Assembly (NCBI RefSeq): GCF_036417845.1
Contig: NC_089979.1
Coordinates: 22,276,458 to 22,340,457 of the forward strand
Source of the DNA: Apteryx mantelli
Lineage: Eukaryota > Chordata > Aves > Apterygiformes > Apterygidae
Reading direction: 5' to 3'
Length of the DNA stretch: 64,000 bases
Shown here in pieces: positions 10,555 to 23,200 of the stretch; within the stretch, counting starts at the first letter, position 1; the number at the start of each line of letters is the position of its first letter. Both the position numbers and the translations under genes were made by a program. Below the pieces are notes generated by a model. That model was given only the letters and a program-made list of their open reading frames with translations. It searched no databases and was not told where the DNA came from.

Positions 10555-12390
10555 AAGTGTATTTACCTCTTAGTCCAAAAGTAACAGACAATGCAGCAGC
10601 TCTGTGGTGCATTAGACCTGCCGTGTGTCGGGGGAGAGCTGCTCCCTTGGTACTACTCATGAAATGCTGCCCATGCTGCCCATAAAAAGTGCAGCCTTGA
10701 GGTCAGTTGGTGTCTGGGTGACTTACTAGCTGGACAGAAAGCTCTCCACATCCACTTTGGAAAACAAGCAGAAGAGATTAACCACCTTCTTTGGTTGTTA
10801 ATCAGATTTGCCCTTCTTTCAAAAAATCAGTCTCTTTATCTTTTGAATTACTCATCTGTTCTACAAAGTATAGTCACGTTTCTTTAGTGCCTTATAGTAG
10901 AAATTAGGAGAAAACAGGCGATTTTTGGACACAACTGTGAGGCCTCCACAACTAGAGTCATCCAGAAAGAAGAGAAAAATCCTTAGGACTGAGAAAAACT
11001 TAAGGTGTGTTTTGCAAATCAAACAGCACTTACCAATCTGCAAAACTAAATTATTTGAGAATGGAGGTGCTTAATTACACAGGTAAGAGGGGCCAGAGAA
11101 TGGCCAGCACTTTTAATTTTTATAAATTATGCTGTCTTGCATGTTTTTGAAATTAAAATGCATTTTTGTTACAATGTGTGATCAACAAAGCAATGCATAA
11201 GCCTTACTAACTCCCAGGGAAGCAGACTAAAACTCCCTGATGTTAATATGCCAGATTCTAGGCAGTGATCTTATTTATGTTACTGAAGCATACAACATTA
11301 CTGAAAAGTCTTTAGCTTTTTTTTGTTGTTGTTGTTATATTTCATAGCACTTAATAACTGCCTCCAGAGGTTCAGGATAGATAAATGAAGTATGTAATTT
11401 AGTTACATAAATATCTGATATGTAAATAATAGCTATTTAATTATTAATATCCAATTTTAAGATTCCTAATTTGTTTTATATGAAGACATTTTTATTCCAC
11501 CAAGCATCTCATTTTTTCTTTGCTGTAATCTCTTAATTTTAATTTTTCTTCAACAAACATGTGCAGAGTTGGATACTGTCCTTGAAATAGAGGTATGTAG
11601 ATGTAGATGCTCCTGTAGATGTCATGCTCTGTAGCCTTCTAACCCTCATAACACATATCACTTTCCTGTTAGTTTCCTGAACTTAGGGCTCACGGTGCAT
11701 CATCACGTTCTTTTTGAATACACTGATTTGGTACATCTGTATACTAGCTAATCCGCTTGATGCCATTTAAAACATGCTTTGAAGTCTCATTTCTCCCAAG
11801 AGGTATCATGTGTCTTCTGACCCATGCCATCTATTCTTGCCAGATTATCTTGTAAAACAGTTAGTTCCCTATTTGTGTCAACCATTTCCCTTAGCTAAAT
11901 CAGCACTAATTATCAATTATTAATATGTAAATACACGTAAGTATTAAATGTCTGCTGCTACTCCAGTACAGTTCCTGACAGAAAAGTCAGTGGGGCAACC
12001 AAGATAAAGGTGCAGTTTATTACAAGGCTGTTGTGATTTTGGTGGAAGTGTCAGGTGTTGCAAACTAGATTTGCACAAGATCAACACAACATTTTCTTGT
12101 GGTTGACGTATTGAAATGATATAATGGATCATGATATAGTGTCACATAGCCTTCCAATATTTGGGCAGGTTTAGATGTGCTAAGGATAAATTAAAGAGTA
12201 AGAAACTTGCCTGTATGTTTCATAGGGGTTATAGGCTGGCCTGCTGCTTTTAATACATAAGGGGAGGAGAAGGGGCAGGGGCAGAGCTAGAGGAGGAAGA
12301 GGAAAGGAATCAAGTGTGTCAGATACGGAAGCTTGCTGCTTCTGGACCTGCCAGAAAGATGTGAATATTAAGGCTGGTAATGGCTGTTTT

Positions 12391-12434
12391 TGTGAGACGC
12401 TGACCATCCCAGCAGGAATAGTTAGCACCTCGCA
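12391..12434. repeat. 44-bp imperfect palindrome
   Basis: Fifteen of 22 base pairs match between the halves, and six of the seven mismatches are transition-type. In minus-strand RNA four of them become G-U wobbles, giving 19 of 22 pairs. The symmetry makes both strands encode nearly the same peptide (LTIPAG followed by I or M, then VS). No family was recognised. Confidence 0.7.
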
Positions 12435-15306
12435 CACTGCCACCCCTGACTTGGCAATGCCAGCAATAGCAGCAAGGCTAGCTTTCCAGCATCCTGGCCA
12501 TAGGCAGGGAAGCACTGGACCACAGCCGTTTTGTAGATCCCAGCAAACCTGCTGTAACTTCTTAGTTCAGCTGTGCTCAGGGAGAATCTTCCCTCTGATT
12601 GTAATAAATGAAAACAGTTAACATTTTTTCCAGATGATCAATTGCCTCCCCTTTTTCCTGATGTTGGAATGATCCTGGTGCTGTGATGGATATTTGTACT
12701 TCATTTGAACTGTTCTTACATTACATGGTGATAATCTAACGTTCCTTTAAATAGCTGTTATATGCAATAATTAGTTTTTAAGAGCCAATGATAGGTCTAG
12801 TCAAGAGAGATTGATCGTACAAAGCATAACATTATGAATATTAAAGCCTTTTTGGATGCATGAATAAAATGTATTTCTATGGAAAAAAAAATACTGGCTT
12901 TCTCTACTTGGCAAACTAATCAGAGAGATTATTTCTTTCTTTTTTAAATACTTGTTTGTGCAGCCAAAGTCTGTAGATTGGAGAGAGCCACACAGTCACC
13001 CTTACTGCCTTTACTAGATATGATTCAGCAAAGCATAAAGCATTTATGAAAGAGGATTCCCGTATTGCATGTGTAAAAATGAGCAATTGCACATCTAAAT
13101 GAGCATGTAATCGTAATTGCATGTGATTTTAGTTTTCAAATGGATAGGTTAATAGCAAAGTAATGGCTTTGTGCTGAAATGAAGGGACTCATGGGTCAGC
13201 CTGGGGGCACACTTGCCTTTTTATGCTTGCAACTACATTTTCAGTGTAATTTGTCATTCAGTTGTGCAGCCAAATCAGTCTATTTTCATATGTCACTTTG
13301 ATGTATTTAGCACTACTTTTTTTGGAAGAGGGTTTTTTTTTTCTAAAATCTCTTTCAAAGTAATTTAACCACAAAGTAAAAAAAAACAAAAAAAAACCCA
13401 CTATTTTTAATACATGCTTTATTATTCTGCCACTGGAACAAACACTGAGAGACAAAAACATATGTGTATACATATGCATGTGCATACAGAATAGTTATTT
13501 TAGTTTTATGTCTGCAAAATGGCTACTTCAACTGAACTAGTGACTTTAAGCCTTGCCAGTCTTGTGACAGCAGCAGAGTGAAAGAGTGCGAAAGTTTTTT
13601 TACCCTCTGCCTGTTTCCGAAGTTGACCTATTTACTATACTGTTGCCGTTCTGTTTTTCTGAGATTTGAGAGTTCAGCATAAAATAATGATTATTAATGT
13701 TGTTCTTACTGACTAGAGAAACTGTTGAATTAAAAGGGGCAAAGCTATTGCAGTAATCAGTGTTTACAAAACATTCATGTAACTAGAAAGCGGTTTGAAT
13801 GTTAATAATCAGATCAGCATATAATATGTGCATTAATACATGCAGATATTGTTTCTTCACATTCAGATCTTTTCACTTCTGTCAATCCCATGCTTCTGTT
13901 GGATTGTGATTTTGTATTTTTCTGGGATCATGTAATTAGAAGAGAATCTTAATATTTTCCCCTGAAATTTCTAGTTTCTGCGAATGTGGAGAAAAATCTG
14001 AAAACATGGATCAAATGCACCATAGGAGTACCAAAAAAATCCCTAAATGGCAAATAAAAATTTTATAAATAAAAATGTAATATATGTAATATACCTAAAA
14101 ATTATGTCTTTTTAAACACCCATTATTTTTAAATCTCATAATTTTTGGAGGATTGCCTGGCTCATTTTTAACCCTGAGAGCTGGTGTTACTGAGTTACAG
14201 AGGTTAATTACAGCACCCAAACAAAACAGTGTGTTAATTCAGGATTTGTGAACTGACTGTTCTCTATAACTGCAGACACTGAACATCAAAATTTCAACTA
14301 ACCTTATTTCGTAGGCTCTGAAATTCACAAGGGAGGGTCCCAGAAACTCCTTGCAGGACAGGAGGCCAGGGAGCCAGAAATGCTACTGGAACCTGCTGGA
14401 TCTGTTACCTCATAGAGGTTTCGTCTCAATGGCAAAGTCTGTGCTTGCTGCCTGCAGCAGCATTGACAACACTTCTCAACGTTGCCCTTTTGGTTTTGGT
14501 ACGCTCATCTGTGCTTCTGTTGAAGGAACTGGCTTGCAGAGGGCACATCTCAAGATGTGGAAAGTTTTGTTTTGATATGTTTGTGTCACATAACGTGGAA
14601 GAAGATACCATGGGACCGTTGTTCCTTAGAGAAGGAAAACTGCTAGACTGCTGCTAACAGAGCTCACTTAACCTTGATGAACTGTGTACAAAAGAGGATA
14701 TCCACAATCAAACTGGCAGAAAGTATCAAGATAGCTACTGTTTGCTTATTATTAACAAAAGAAAGTTAGAAAACATGTGGTCCTACAAACCTTTTACAGA
14801 GAACAAATGAACAAAAATTCATCTGCATCTCTGATCACCTTTCAGAACAGAGTTCTATAATCTATGTACGTGTATACTTGGTAGTAGATAGGTATAAAGA
14901 AACATAGTACATATATTCCAATTGCATGTTTTTATATAAATACAGGAAAAGAAACTCATGTATTTAATAGTTGCTAATACTATCCTGGAAGAGTTCAGTT
15001 TGCTTTGGGAGAACAGAATTTTGAAATCGTGGCTTAATGAATTTAGTGAAAGTTTTGCTTCTGTTTTCTTTCTTTGGGCCAGAATTACACCTGGTGTTTG
15101 GTTCTCTTTCTCTGAATTCTTATATCTCTTGTATTTATCATAGCTGAATTAGGTGAAAACCTAAAATTCTTCAATAATGCTGGAGTTACTCTCTGAATCT
15201 TAAGCAAAACGGTGAGAGAAATCTGCTCGTGTTGCAATAGGATGCAGAATTTTGCTTTTCTGTATTTCAGTCATGGGAATTAGTTTTGTTCTCATACTAA
15301 TCTAGA

Positions 15307-15369
15307 TTCCTGCCATGGCTTTAATATCAGAAGTATATAGTATCTTATGACTAAGATATTGCTGCTTTT
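15307..15369 (+). repeat. Dispersed 63-bp repeat, copy A
   Basis: It starts TTCCTGCCAT and ends CTGCTTTT, and matches copy B at 19607-19669 without gaps at about 85 percent identity by hand alignment. Both copies are on the plus strand, 4.3 kb apart. The repeat family is not recognised. Confidence 0.75.
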
Positions 15370-18300
15370 AGATTCGCAGTATACAACATCATTCAGCAAA
15401 TGCCACCAGAACCTGTACTGATAAATAGAGATACAGAAAAGTGGGGACAGAAGAGCCAGGACCAAGAGAAAAACAGAAAAAGACGACCAAAGTTTGGAAT
15501 GTGGTAATGAGGAAACAAATATTAGCTTTGCAAAAGAGTAGCAGTTATAAAAATTACACACATTAAAACTGTGTATTCAAGTTTCTCTACATTGTGATTA
15601 TGATTCTAATAATCTGTTTATATGACAGATGTGGGGAAAGATGGTTAGCACAATTGTTTAAAAATTAATTTACATACTAAATAAGAAAGAAGATTTCAAT
15701 ATAATGTAACTGCTAAGTGTTCAGGTGTGTGAATACATGTATGTGAGGGTACGAATCGCTAAACTGAAAATTAATGTATTGTCGTGTGCCCTGGGAAACC
15801 AGATTTGTTTTGTCATCTTAAAATACATTATTGTAAAATGAGTAAATGCAAGTTAGCAAAATATTAGAATGAAAGAACTCTGATGTCATTTAGCTTTTTC
15901 TAGATATGAGGTGTGGCTGATTTATCAAGAATCAGAATAAAGTTTGTAATTTACATTGCCATTTAAATTTTAACTTACTACAAGAGAAATATTCATATTT
16001 CTGTAGCTTTAAAGTTAGTATTTGTCATAAGTCAGTCCATTCTGTTCTTCTCGGTGGTGATGTGTATTTCATAGCTTGTAATGACAAACTGTTAGCATCA
16101 AAGTATGACTTCAGGACATACTGATCTTTCTCCATTATGTAACATGTCATCTCAGCTTCTGTGTTCTATGTGTGTATGCGTATCAGGGTTTGAAAAGCAT
16201 TATACAAAAACATGCTTTCCAGTCAGTTCTGTCTTTGCATCTTTATCTATATCACAGGACAGATAATGCCTCACGTAGTATCTAGCAGACACGTTCTAAT
16301 CTTGGGAAAGGACAGGGAGAACTACTGCAGCACCTGCCAGCTTCTTTCCAGTTCACACACCCAGCTGGTGCTGGAAGTAGTTCAAGGAAGAGGCAGGGGG
16401 AGGGAGAATACTAGGAGCCTGAGGCTTGTCCTAAAATGGAGTCCGGACATAGCTGGGGTGTACACCTACAGTATGGACATAATCTGCCTATTCTGTGTGC
16501 TGATACAGTGAAAATTTAATACCACCATTCTGTGATTAACTGCATGGAACTGATCTCTTGCAATGCCAATTAACATGAGAGAACCAAGCTAAAGCACTGA
16601 AGTGACTGGAGAAATAACGACAAAGGGGAGTACAGAAGAAAGTCTAGCAATGGAAGTGCTGAATATTCACTTAGTGGCCTTCTTTCCTCTGCCAGAAGTA
16701 GCAGCTTGATAGTGTTCATGAAACAGCTCCTTGCATTGGTAGTTACTTAACTGCTGGACAGTAGGAATTTTCTGGTAAGTGAAGAGTGTATTAAGGGAAA
16801 ATTAATGCATTATGGGGCTTGACATTCCCTACTGGAGATTACCCTGCTAATAGAGGCCAGAAACAGTACGGTTAATGCTCCAATACGCCTATCATTTACT
16901 TACTCTCAGTCATCTAATCTTCCACTTCATTGTAGTAATGGACCCATCAAATGTGGTCTGGTTACATAACTCAGCACAGCGGGTTGTTCTGGCCAAGAAA
17001 GTTGTTTTTCCTCTCTCAGATGCTCTGGGTCTTGTCCTGTAACTTACTGTGCTCCTCTTAAACACTCACAAACATAGGGAAAAAGCAAGGGTCACTGAAC
17101 AGCAGATGAGAACAAGGACCAGGGGCAGTACTGAAACAAAATCATTGTTGATGCCATCAACCATAGAGTTAATTAAAAAATAAAAATAAAAAAAAAATAA
17201 AACAGAAACAGTGCCTAGACACCCTATCTGGAATCGGAGCTCTACAGTCATAACTGGAATCAAAATTAATTTGATTTTTTTGAATAGGCAAAAGTCTTTT
17301 GTTTAGTATATGAACTAGAGAAGGAAATTCACCATCTGCAAAATGAACAGGTGAAGTTACTGGCATTATTGAGAATGAGCACATAATTTTTGTGGTTCCT
17401 TAGCTGGCAAAAACTAAAGGATTTTAGATTTGTCTTACTAAAAGCTAGAAGGAAACATCAAAAAAACCAGATCATGTTCTCATTTCTAAGTAGAAAATGC
17501 TATTTGTTAATCAGTGTCTCTGTTCCTCTGAGCATATACTCACAGAAGAATTTGGCAGCACAAGGTAGCTGCAGGTATTCCTTTGTTTTCATTCTAAATC
17601 TTCTATACAATAATAATATACCTAGGTCTTGAACAAATTTATATCCGGACATCATATCTCTCAATTTATCTTATTCTGCTACAGTTAATATATACTATTT
17701 TAAAAAATATTTCATGATAAATATTTGTAAGAGCAGCTTTAATCCAGATTTATTAGATTAAATTAATGTTTAGCTTACAAGTATAGTGAAAGAAATTAGC
17801 AAAAGTACCTGTTTATGCAAGGTGTAACAAAAAATGCCATTATTTTTCCTCAAAGATTGTAAATATAAAAAAGATTTTTAGGCAGGTACTTTATTTTTCA
17901 TGTAGTCTTTTAGCTTTTATTAAAACCGAGCTTTATGAGAAATCTGAACTTTTCTGAAGTCTTTTTAACAACTTGTTAGCTGTAATTCAATTAACAGATA
18001 TAACCCATTTTAGATTTTTTTTCATCCAAAACTTTTAATTTAGCACAAAAAACATTTAGGAAGTTGAGATTTTGAAGGGAGTCATCTCAGCCATCCTTCA
18101 CAGAAGTTTATTGTTATTCTTTGGAAATCAGTTTCTGCAAGAAATCATCTAGTGAGTTATGATGTCCCTCTCTCCATCCCTCACACAAGGGGTAAATAGA
18201 CATATTTTGAAAGTTAAACACTAATGTCACTATCACGTTCTTAAAATTAAGCATATGCTTTCGTATAGCAGGAATTTGTTCTTCAGAGTCTGATCTTGCT

Positions 18301-19606
18301 CCTGGAAAGTGACTTCCAAGGACTGCAGTGGTATAGGTCTCTTATGAGCAGTACCATTCTTTCACATGTTGTAGGAGAAGTAAATCCTAACTTCTGATGT
18401 CTTGATTCCAGAAAAAACTTGGCAATATAATCATCATAGAAACTACATTATAGATAGTTGTACTAAACAGAAGATATTTAATTTCACTCTATTTAAAGAG
18501 TATCAAAACTGAAAAAAGAAAGGTCATATTCATTCAAGCATATATTCCTCATCCATTTAAAACAGGTTATAAACTTAGAAGAATGACAGAGATTCCATAA
18601 ATATGAAATAAAGAACTTACATATTCAGTCAGCCACCTGAACACTGATATATAGCTCATTAAATCAGTTCACAACAAGACTTTCCTTCAAGCCAAAATTA
18701 GGATCTGCTGTTGTTTGAAAAATCTATTCAGGCTTGCTAGCTCAGACAGCAAACCTGTGCGCTTACAAGTGTGAATCTAAAAGCAGATAATCCTGGTATG
18801 GGTGTAAATTAAATTTCATAAATGTAAACATTTAAATTGTAAATGTTGTCATTCTCTTCTTCCTCTGCCTACTCTCAAAATGCAAGTGAGTATTAGCAAT
18901 AGTCCAATATGCTTATTGCTGTATTAAAAATACATGAGGTAGCTTGGACATAATAGGATTATTAATTCTGTTATGGTAATATCATCTTTTCCGTCAATGC
19001 TAGAAGTTCTTGCTGATATCACTGTACTGGCTGGTTACTGTTACAGGGCCAGGCTATTTCTTCTGTAGAAAAGGGCAGACTATCACACACAACACAGTGC
19101 TGTGCTGTCTGTGCACGAGAGAAACATTGTTTTTCCCATATTCAGTGAAGTGTAACATAACAGTTCTCCACTCTTGACCTGCTCTGTCTTCATAATGCTA
19201 AAAGTTTGGAAATAGAATAGCTTATTTGACAAAGTCTGAATTAGAGGAGACAACAATATTTTTCTGTAATTCATCATGTAGGAAACTGAGTTGGAAGGCT
19301 TTCATTAGCTTCTTCCCAGAATGAGAACTACCTCAACTTTTCCATTTGGATTTCTTTAAATAAGAATGTACTTACTTAAATTTCATCTAGCCAGTTGCAC
19401 TAAATTGTCGGAAATTTGTTTTAGCTGTAGCCTGTTTTTAAACTACATTGAAACAAAAGGGCTGCAGAGTATTTTTGTTCTGGTTAATGAAATTGGTTTA
19501 AAATTTGGTTCTCTTTTCTGCTTTTTACTGTAAAAAAAAAGAAGAAAAAAGGATTATTCTCACTAATTTTTACTTTGGTAATTGGAAAAAAAAAATTTAA
19601 CTAAGC

Positions 19607-19669
19607 TTCCTGCCATAGATTTAATACCAGAACTAGATAGTGTCTTATGACTATGACATTACTGCTTTT
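19607..19669 (+). repeat. Dispersed 63-bp repeat, copy B
   Basis: Partner of the copy at 15307-15369, with the shared blocks TTCCTGCCAT, TTTAATA, TCTTATGACTA and CTGCTTTT. A short similarity just upstream (ACTAA before the block) hints that the original unit was longer. Confidence 0.75.
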
Positions 19670-22600
19670 GCAAAATAAATTACACGTATGTTTATACATC
19701 TGAGGTTTTACTGTAAGTAGCTGCTACATTTTATTTTTCAAAATACGAAAGAAAAACACATTTTGTGAGGTTGTGGTCTCTTTTTCATTAACAGTTGCAA
19801 AACGTGCTAATTTACTGCAAGCCTACCAGTCAGTGAAGTCTATTGTGTGTCAGTTCTGATACTCGTGACAGGGCATTTTAAACAAAACTGGAAGTATTTT
19901 GAATAGAAATGCAGATTCTAAGGATTTTTCAGGAAACCTACAGCATCTGTTCTGTTCAGCAATATGTAAATGAGACTTTAGTGTTTTTCTAATCAGAATA
20001 AAATAAATGAATTTGGGGACAGTTCTCATATTGGCACCGTATAAGACAATATGTACACAGTGATGCTTTCAATGGTGTTTCATTAACCTTGTCAGCATAG
20101 TAAAGAGGGCTGACTGCACACAACTGAGATAGAGATTAATGCATAATGGTGATGCATAACCCTTTCTTTGTGATGACAGATCTCTGAGCAAAACTTAAGC
20201 TATTTCATAAAGAGCTTTGATTTTTTTTCCTTTTTTTGTACCATGCATGCACTTCTAACCATTTTGCTTAGCTCCATTATCATCCTAATGTCCAGCTTAG
20301 ACAATCTAAACATAACATTGCATACAAAAGCTTTGCAGAGTAACATTTGATCATTTATAATTTAAGAAATGCAAATTTAAAATTGCAATTCTTGTTTCCT
20401 ACTTGTTTTGGCCCTTGGGATTTAACTCCAAAATTTATACTCGCTCCCCCCCTCTCCTGGGGCTTGTACTGTGTGCCTGGGTGCTGTCGAGCTCGGATCA
20501 TTTCTGCCAGGAGTTGCAAGGTCCCTTGGTCACAGCCAGGAAGTGATGAAGGAGGTGAATGTGTGGGGCACACAAGTATGCTCCAGTCTCAGAGGGGGAG
20601 GTCTTGCTTCCTACAGGTGTTCCAGTCCCCGTTGCATGCTACGCCGTAGATGAATGCAGACAGCTGCAGCGTGAGAAAGCCCAGGTGTCCAGCTCTTAGC
20701 CCATGTTCCTTCCATCTTCATCCTTCTGCTATGAAGTCAAGTGGCAATGATTGCGAGCGCTAAAAGATTTTGTCAGGGATGATGCTATGCTCTGTGGCTT
20801 AGATACTGTGCCAAAAGGCATTCCACACACAAAAATAGCCTGCATAAAGGCTGGTTTAAGCAGTTTAATGTTCATAAGAAGTGTTCAGGCGTTTCTTCCT
20901 CCTTTTCTCTAGTTTCATTCCTCTGTTCCTGTTCTTGGCCCGGCTCTCTCGGACTCTGCTTTTTGTCTCTTTTTTTGTATCACTATCCCGATCTAGGCAA
21001 CTACTTCATCATGACACTCCTTGTTAATTTTTTTCTCTTTCACTCCGCACTACAAGAGAAGACAGCCTTTTTCTTCTTTCAGATGTGGCAGGAGTTAAAA
21101 GAAAAACAGGTATATATCCTGTACCTCTGTAATGAATCACGTAAAGACTCTTTGACCAATCCTGAAGAAACAGGAAATGCCCAACATAAAACAGATCATC
21201 TGAGATTTTTGCTGACAACTGCTAACAAACGTCTACTGAGAACACACAGGTGTTTTCAGAGTCTCATAACTCAGTCTCATTTCTGCTCACTTTCACAGGA
21301 GAGTTGAAAACATGCCCAACATAATGCCAGCTGAACCTGCCAAATTGCTCCAAAGCATGGGGTAGGGATAGCTGGAATTTTCTGGCTATGTAGTTTTAAG
21401 CATGAGCAAATACACAGCTTTTCCTCAGCTCTCCTTCTTGGAAAAAATAGTACTATTTAAACTGAAACTGCACAGAAAATCTGCCTGAGGCAGACACCTG
21501 GAATGGAAAATTTTGATCTAAAAGGTTAATGTTTAACAGCGTTACAAGCATCAAAACAGAGATAAGACAATTAGATTATAGAGAATGAAAATGTTACATA
21601 AATATAACTTTTTAAAGCATGCTTTCTAATCCTTTGACCCTTTGCTCAAAATAGCAACAGTCTATACTTAAAGGGAAGGTAGAGTAGAGTGGTAGAGTGA
21701 TAGATAGAGAAGGCAGAGTGATAATTTTCTTACTCCTCAACAACAAGGGTACACAAACTATAATTAGCACTGTAGGTTCTTACAGTCCTCTTCAGTGCTG
21801 ATTAGAGCTACTTGAGTATTTTCTGACAGGGGGGTGGGGGGGAAAATCAGAGAACGCCAGTTTATCAAACTCGAATTTTTTAATGGCAGACTCCTAGGGT
21901 GATTGCATTTTCAATGAAATAAGAGACACAGAACTTGTGAAAACCTGCACGCTTTCTGTTGGCTCACCTGGTGGGCATTAGGGCTTCCTTGCCATGCAGC
22001 CTGCTCAGGGCAAGAGCTTCCACACTCTTAGCTTTTTCGGAGGTGCATTATACCCTTCAAATTGATATTCAATAGAAATCTTATTACTAAAGATCCATTT
22101 CTTCAAGGTGCTTTATGCTTTATCTCTGAAATGGTTAAATGTTATGTTCAGTATGCTATAAAAGCATCCCCTAAATAGGCAAAAATTCAAAGTATGTTAA
22201 AAGAATAGCTTAAGAAACTGGCAGATACTGCAGGGTATGGTTAGTTTCAGAAATAAAATTAGTCATATCACAACACAAAAATATGATATTCACATTACAA
22301 AAATAAAAATGACCAAAAATACTCCAAAAATATTATTTAGGAAAAAGCTTGCAGCAAATCATTTTTTAAACAGATGATTTAAAATATGCCAGGAAAGATG
22401 CATTATACATGTGCCTACTTCATTAAATACCACTGAAAGTTTAAAGATGTTGTTTTGGAAATATTAGAAATTCAGTCTGATCTTATTATGGAAGGTAACA
22501 GGCCATATGTCATTAGGCCTGGACTTGTAAGCCTAATGAGCAACCTCTTTTTCACACAGTTCTTACTCAAATTAGTCTTGAAATTCCACCAGCCACATCA

Positions 22601-23074
22601 TTTTCTCTAGTAAACATTTCAAGAGAAATAAGAACCACACCCTCAAAGGTCTTTTCCTAACCTCAGTCTCTTTGCACAGCCTCCTTTTTCAAAAAAATAT
22701 TAAGCAACACACTTAAGTTGGAACTATAACCATGTAATTTCAAATTGATACAAAGCTACACAAAAGAATATTGAAATAAATTGTTTCTCCATTACAAAAT
22801 ACATTTTTTGATAAAGCCGTAGTCTGCAGCTGTCGCTATGAACCTATGCTTCTCATCTAGTTTTATTTTTTAGCCATTGTTAATAATAACTGATTTTGAT
22901 GAAACCATTTGATAATCCTTTTATGCTTATGCTTATGATTGCAATGATATACAACCCTTCATCAGTATCAACAATTTCCAGGCCATACTCTATCATACTT
23001 TTGTTCACAAAATTTAGCTGAACATACTTCTTGCTAATAATCTGACCATTAAAAAAAAAAAATCCATAAAAACA

Positions 23075-23200
23075 GCCATAGAGGTTCAGATCAAAGATCT
23101 GTTTAGCCCAGTGTCCTATTTCCAAAAGCAGCCAAAAGGAAATGCCTACAGAAGAATTTAAAAGCAGAGAAAGTGATACTGCAACACCTCCCTGGTAGAT
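23075..23200. mobile_element. Old interspersed-repeat fragment, family unassigned
   Basis: The block GTTTAGCCCAGTGTCCTATT and the following CAGCCAAAAGGAAATGCC, then AGAATTTAAAAGCAG, resemble a repeat seen widely in birds and reptiles (CCCAGTATCCTGTCTCC, then GGCCAATAGCAGATGCC). I recognise the pattern but cannot name the family. The fragment is short and diverged. Confidence 0.4.

Noticed and set aside
12180-12621. Overlapping frames on both strands sharing a peptide
   Set aside because: The shared peptide comes from the DNA palindrome at 12391-12434, not from coding on both strands.
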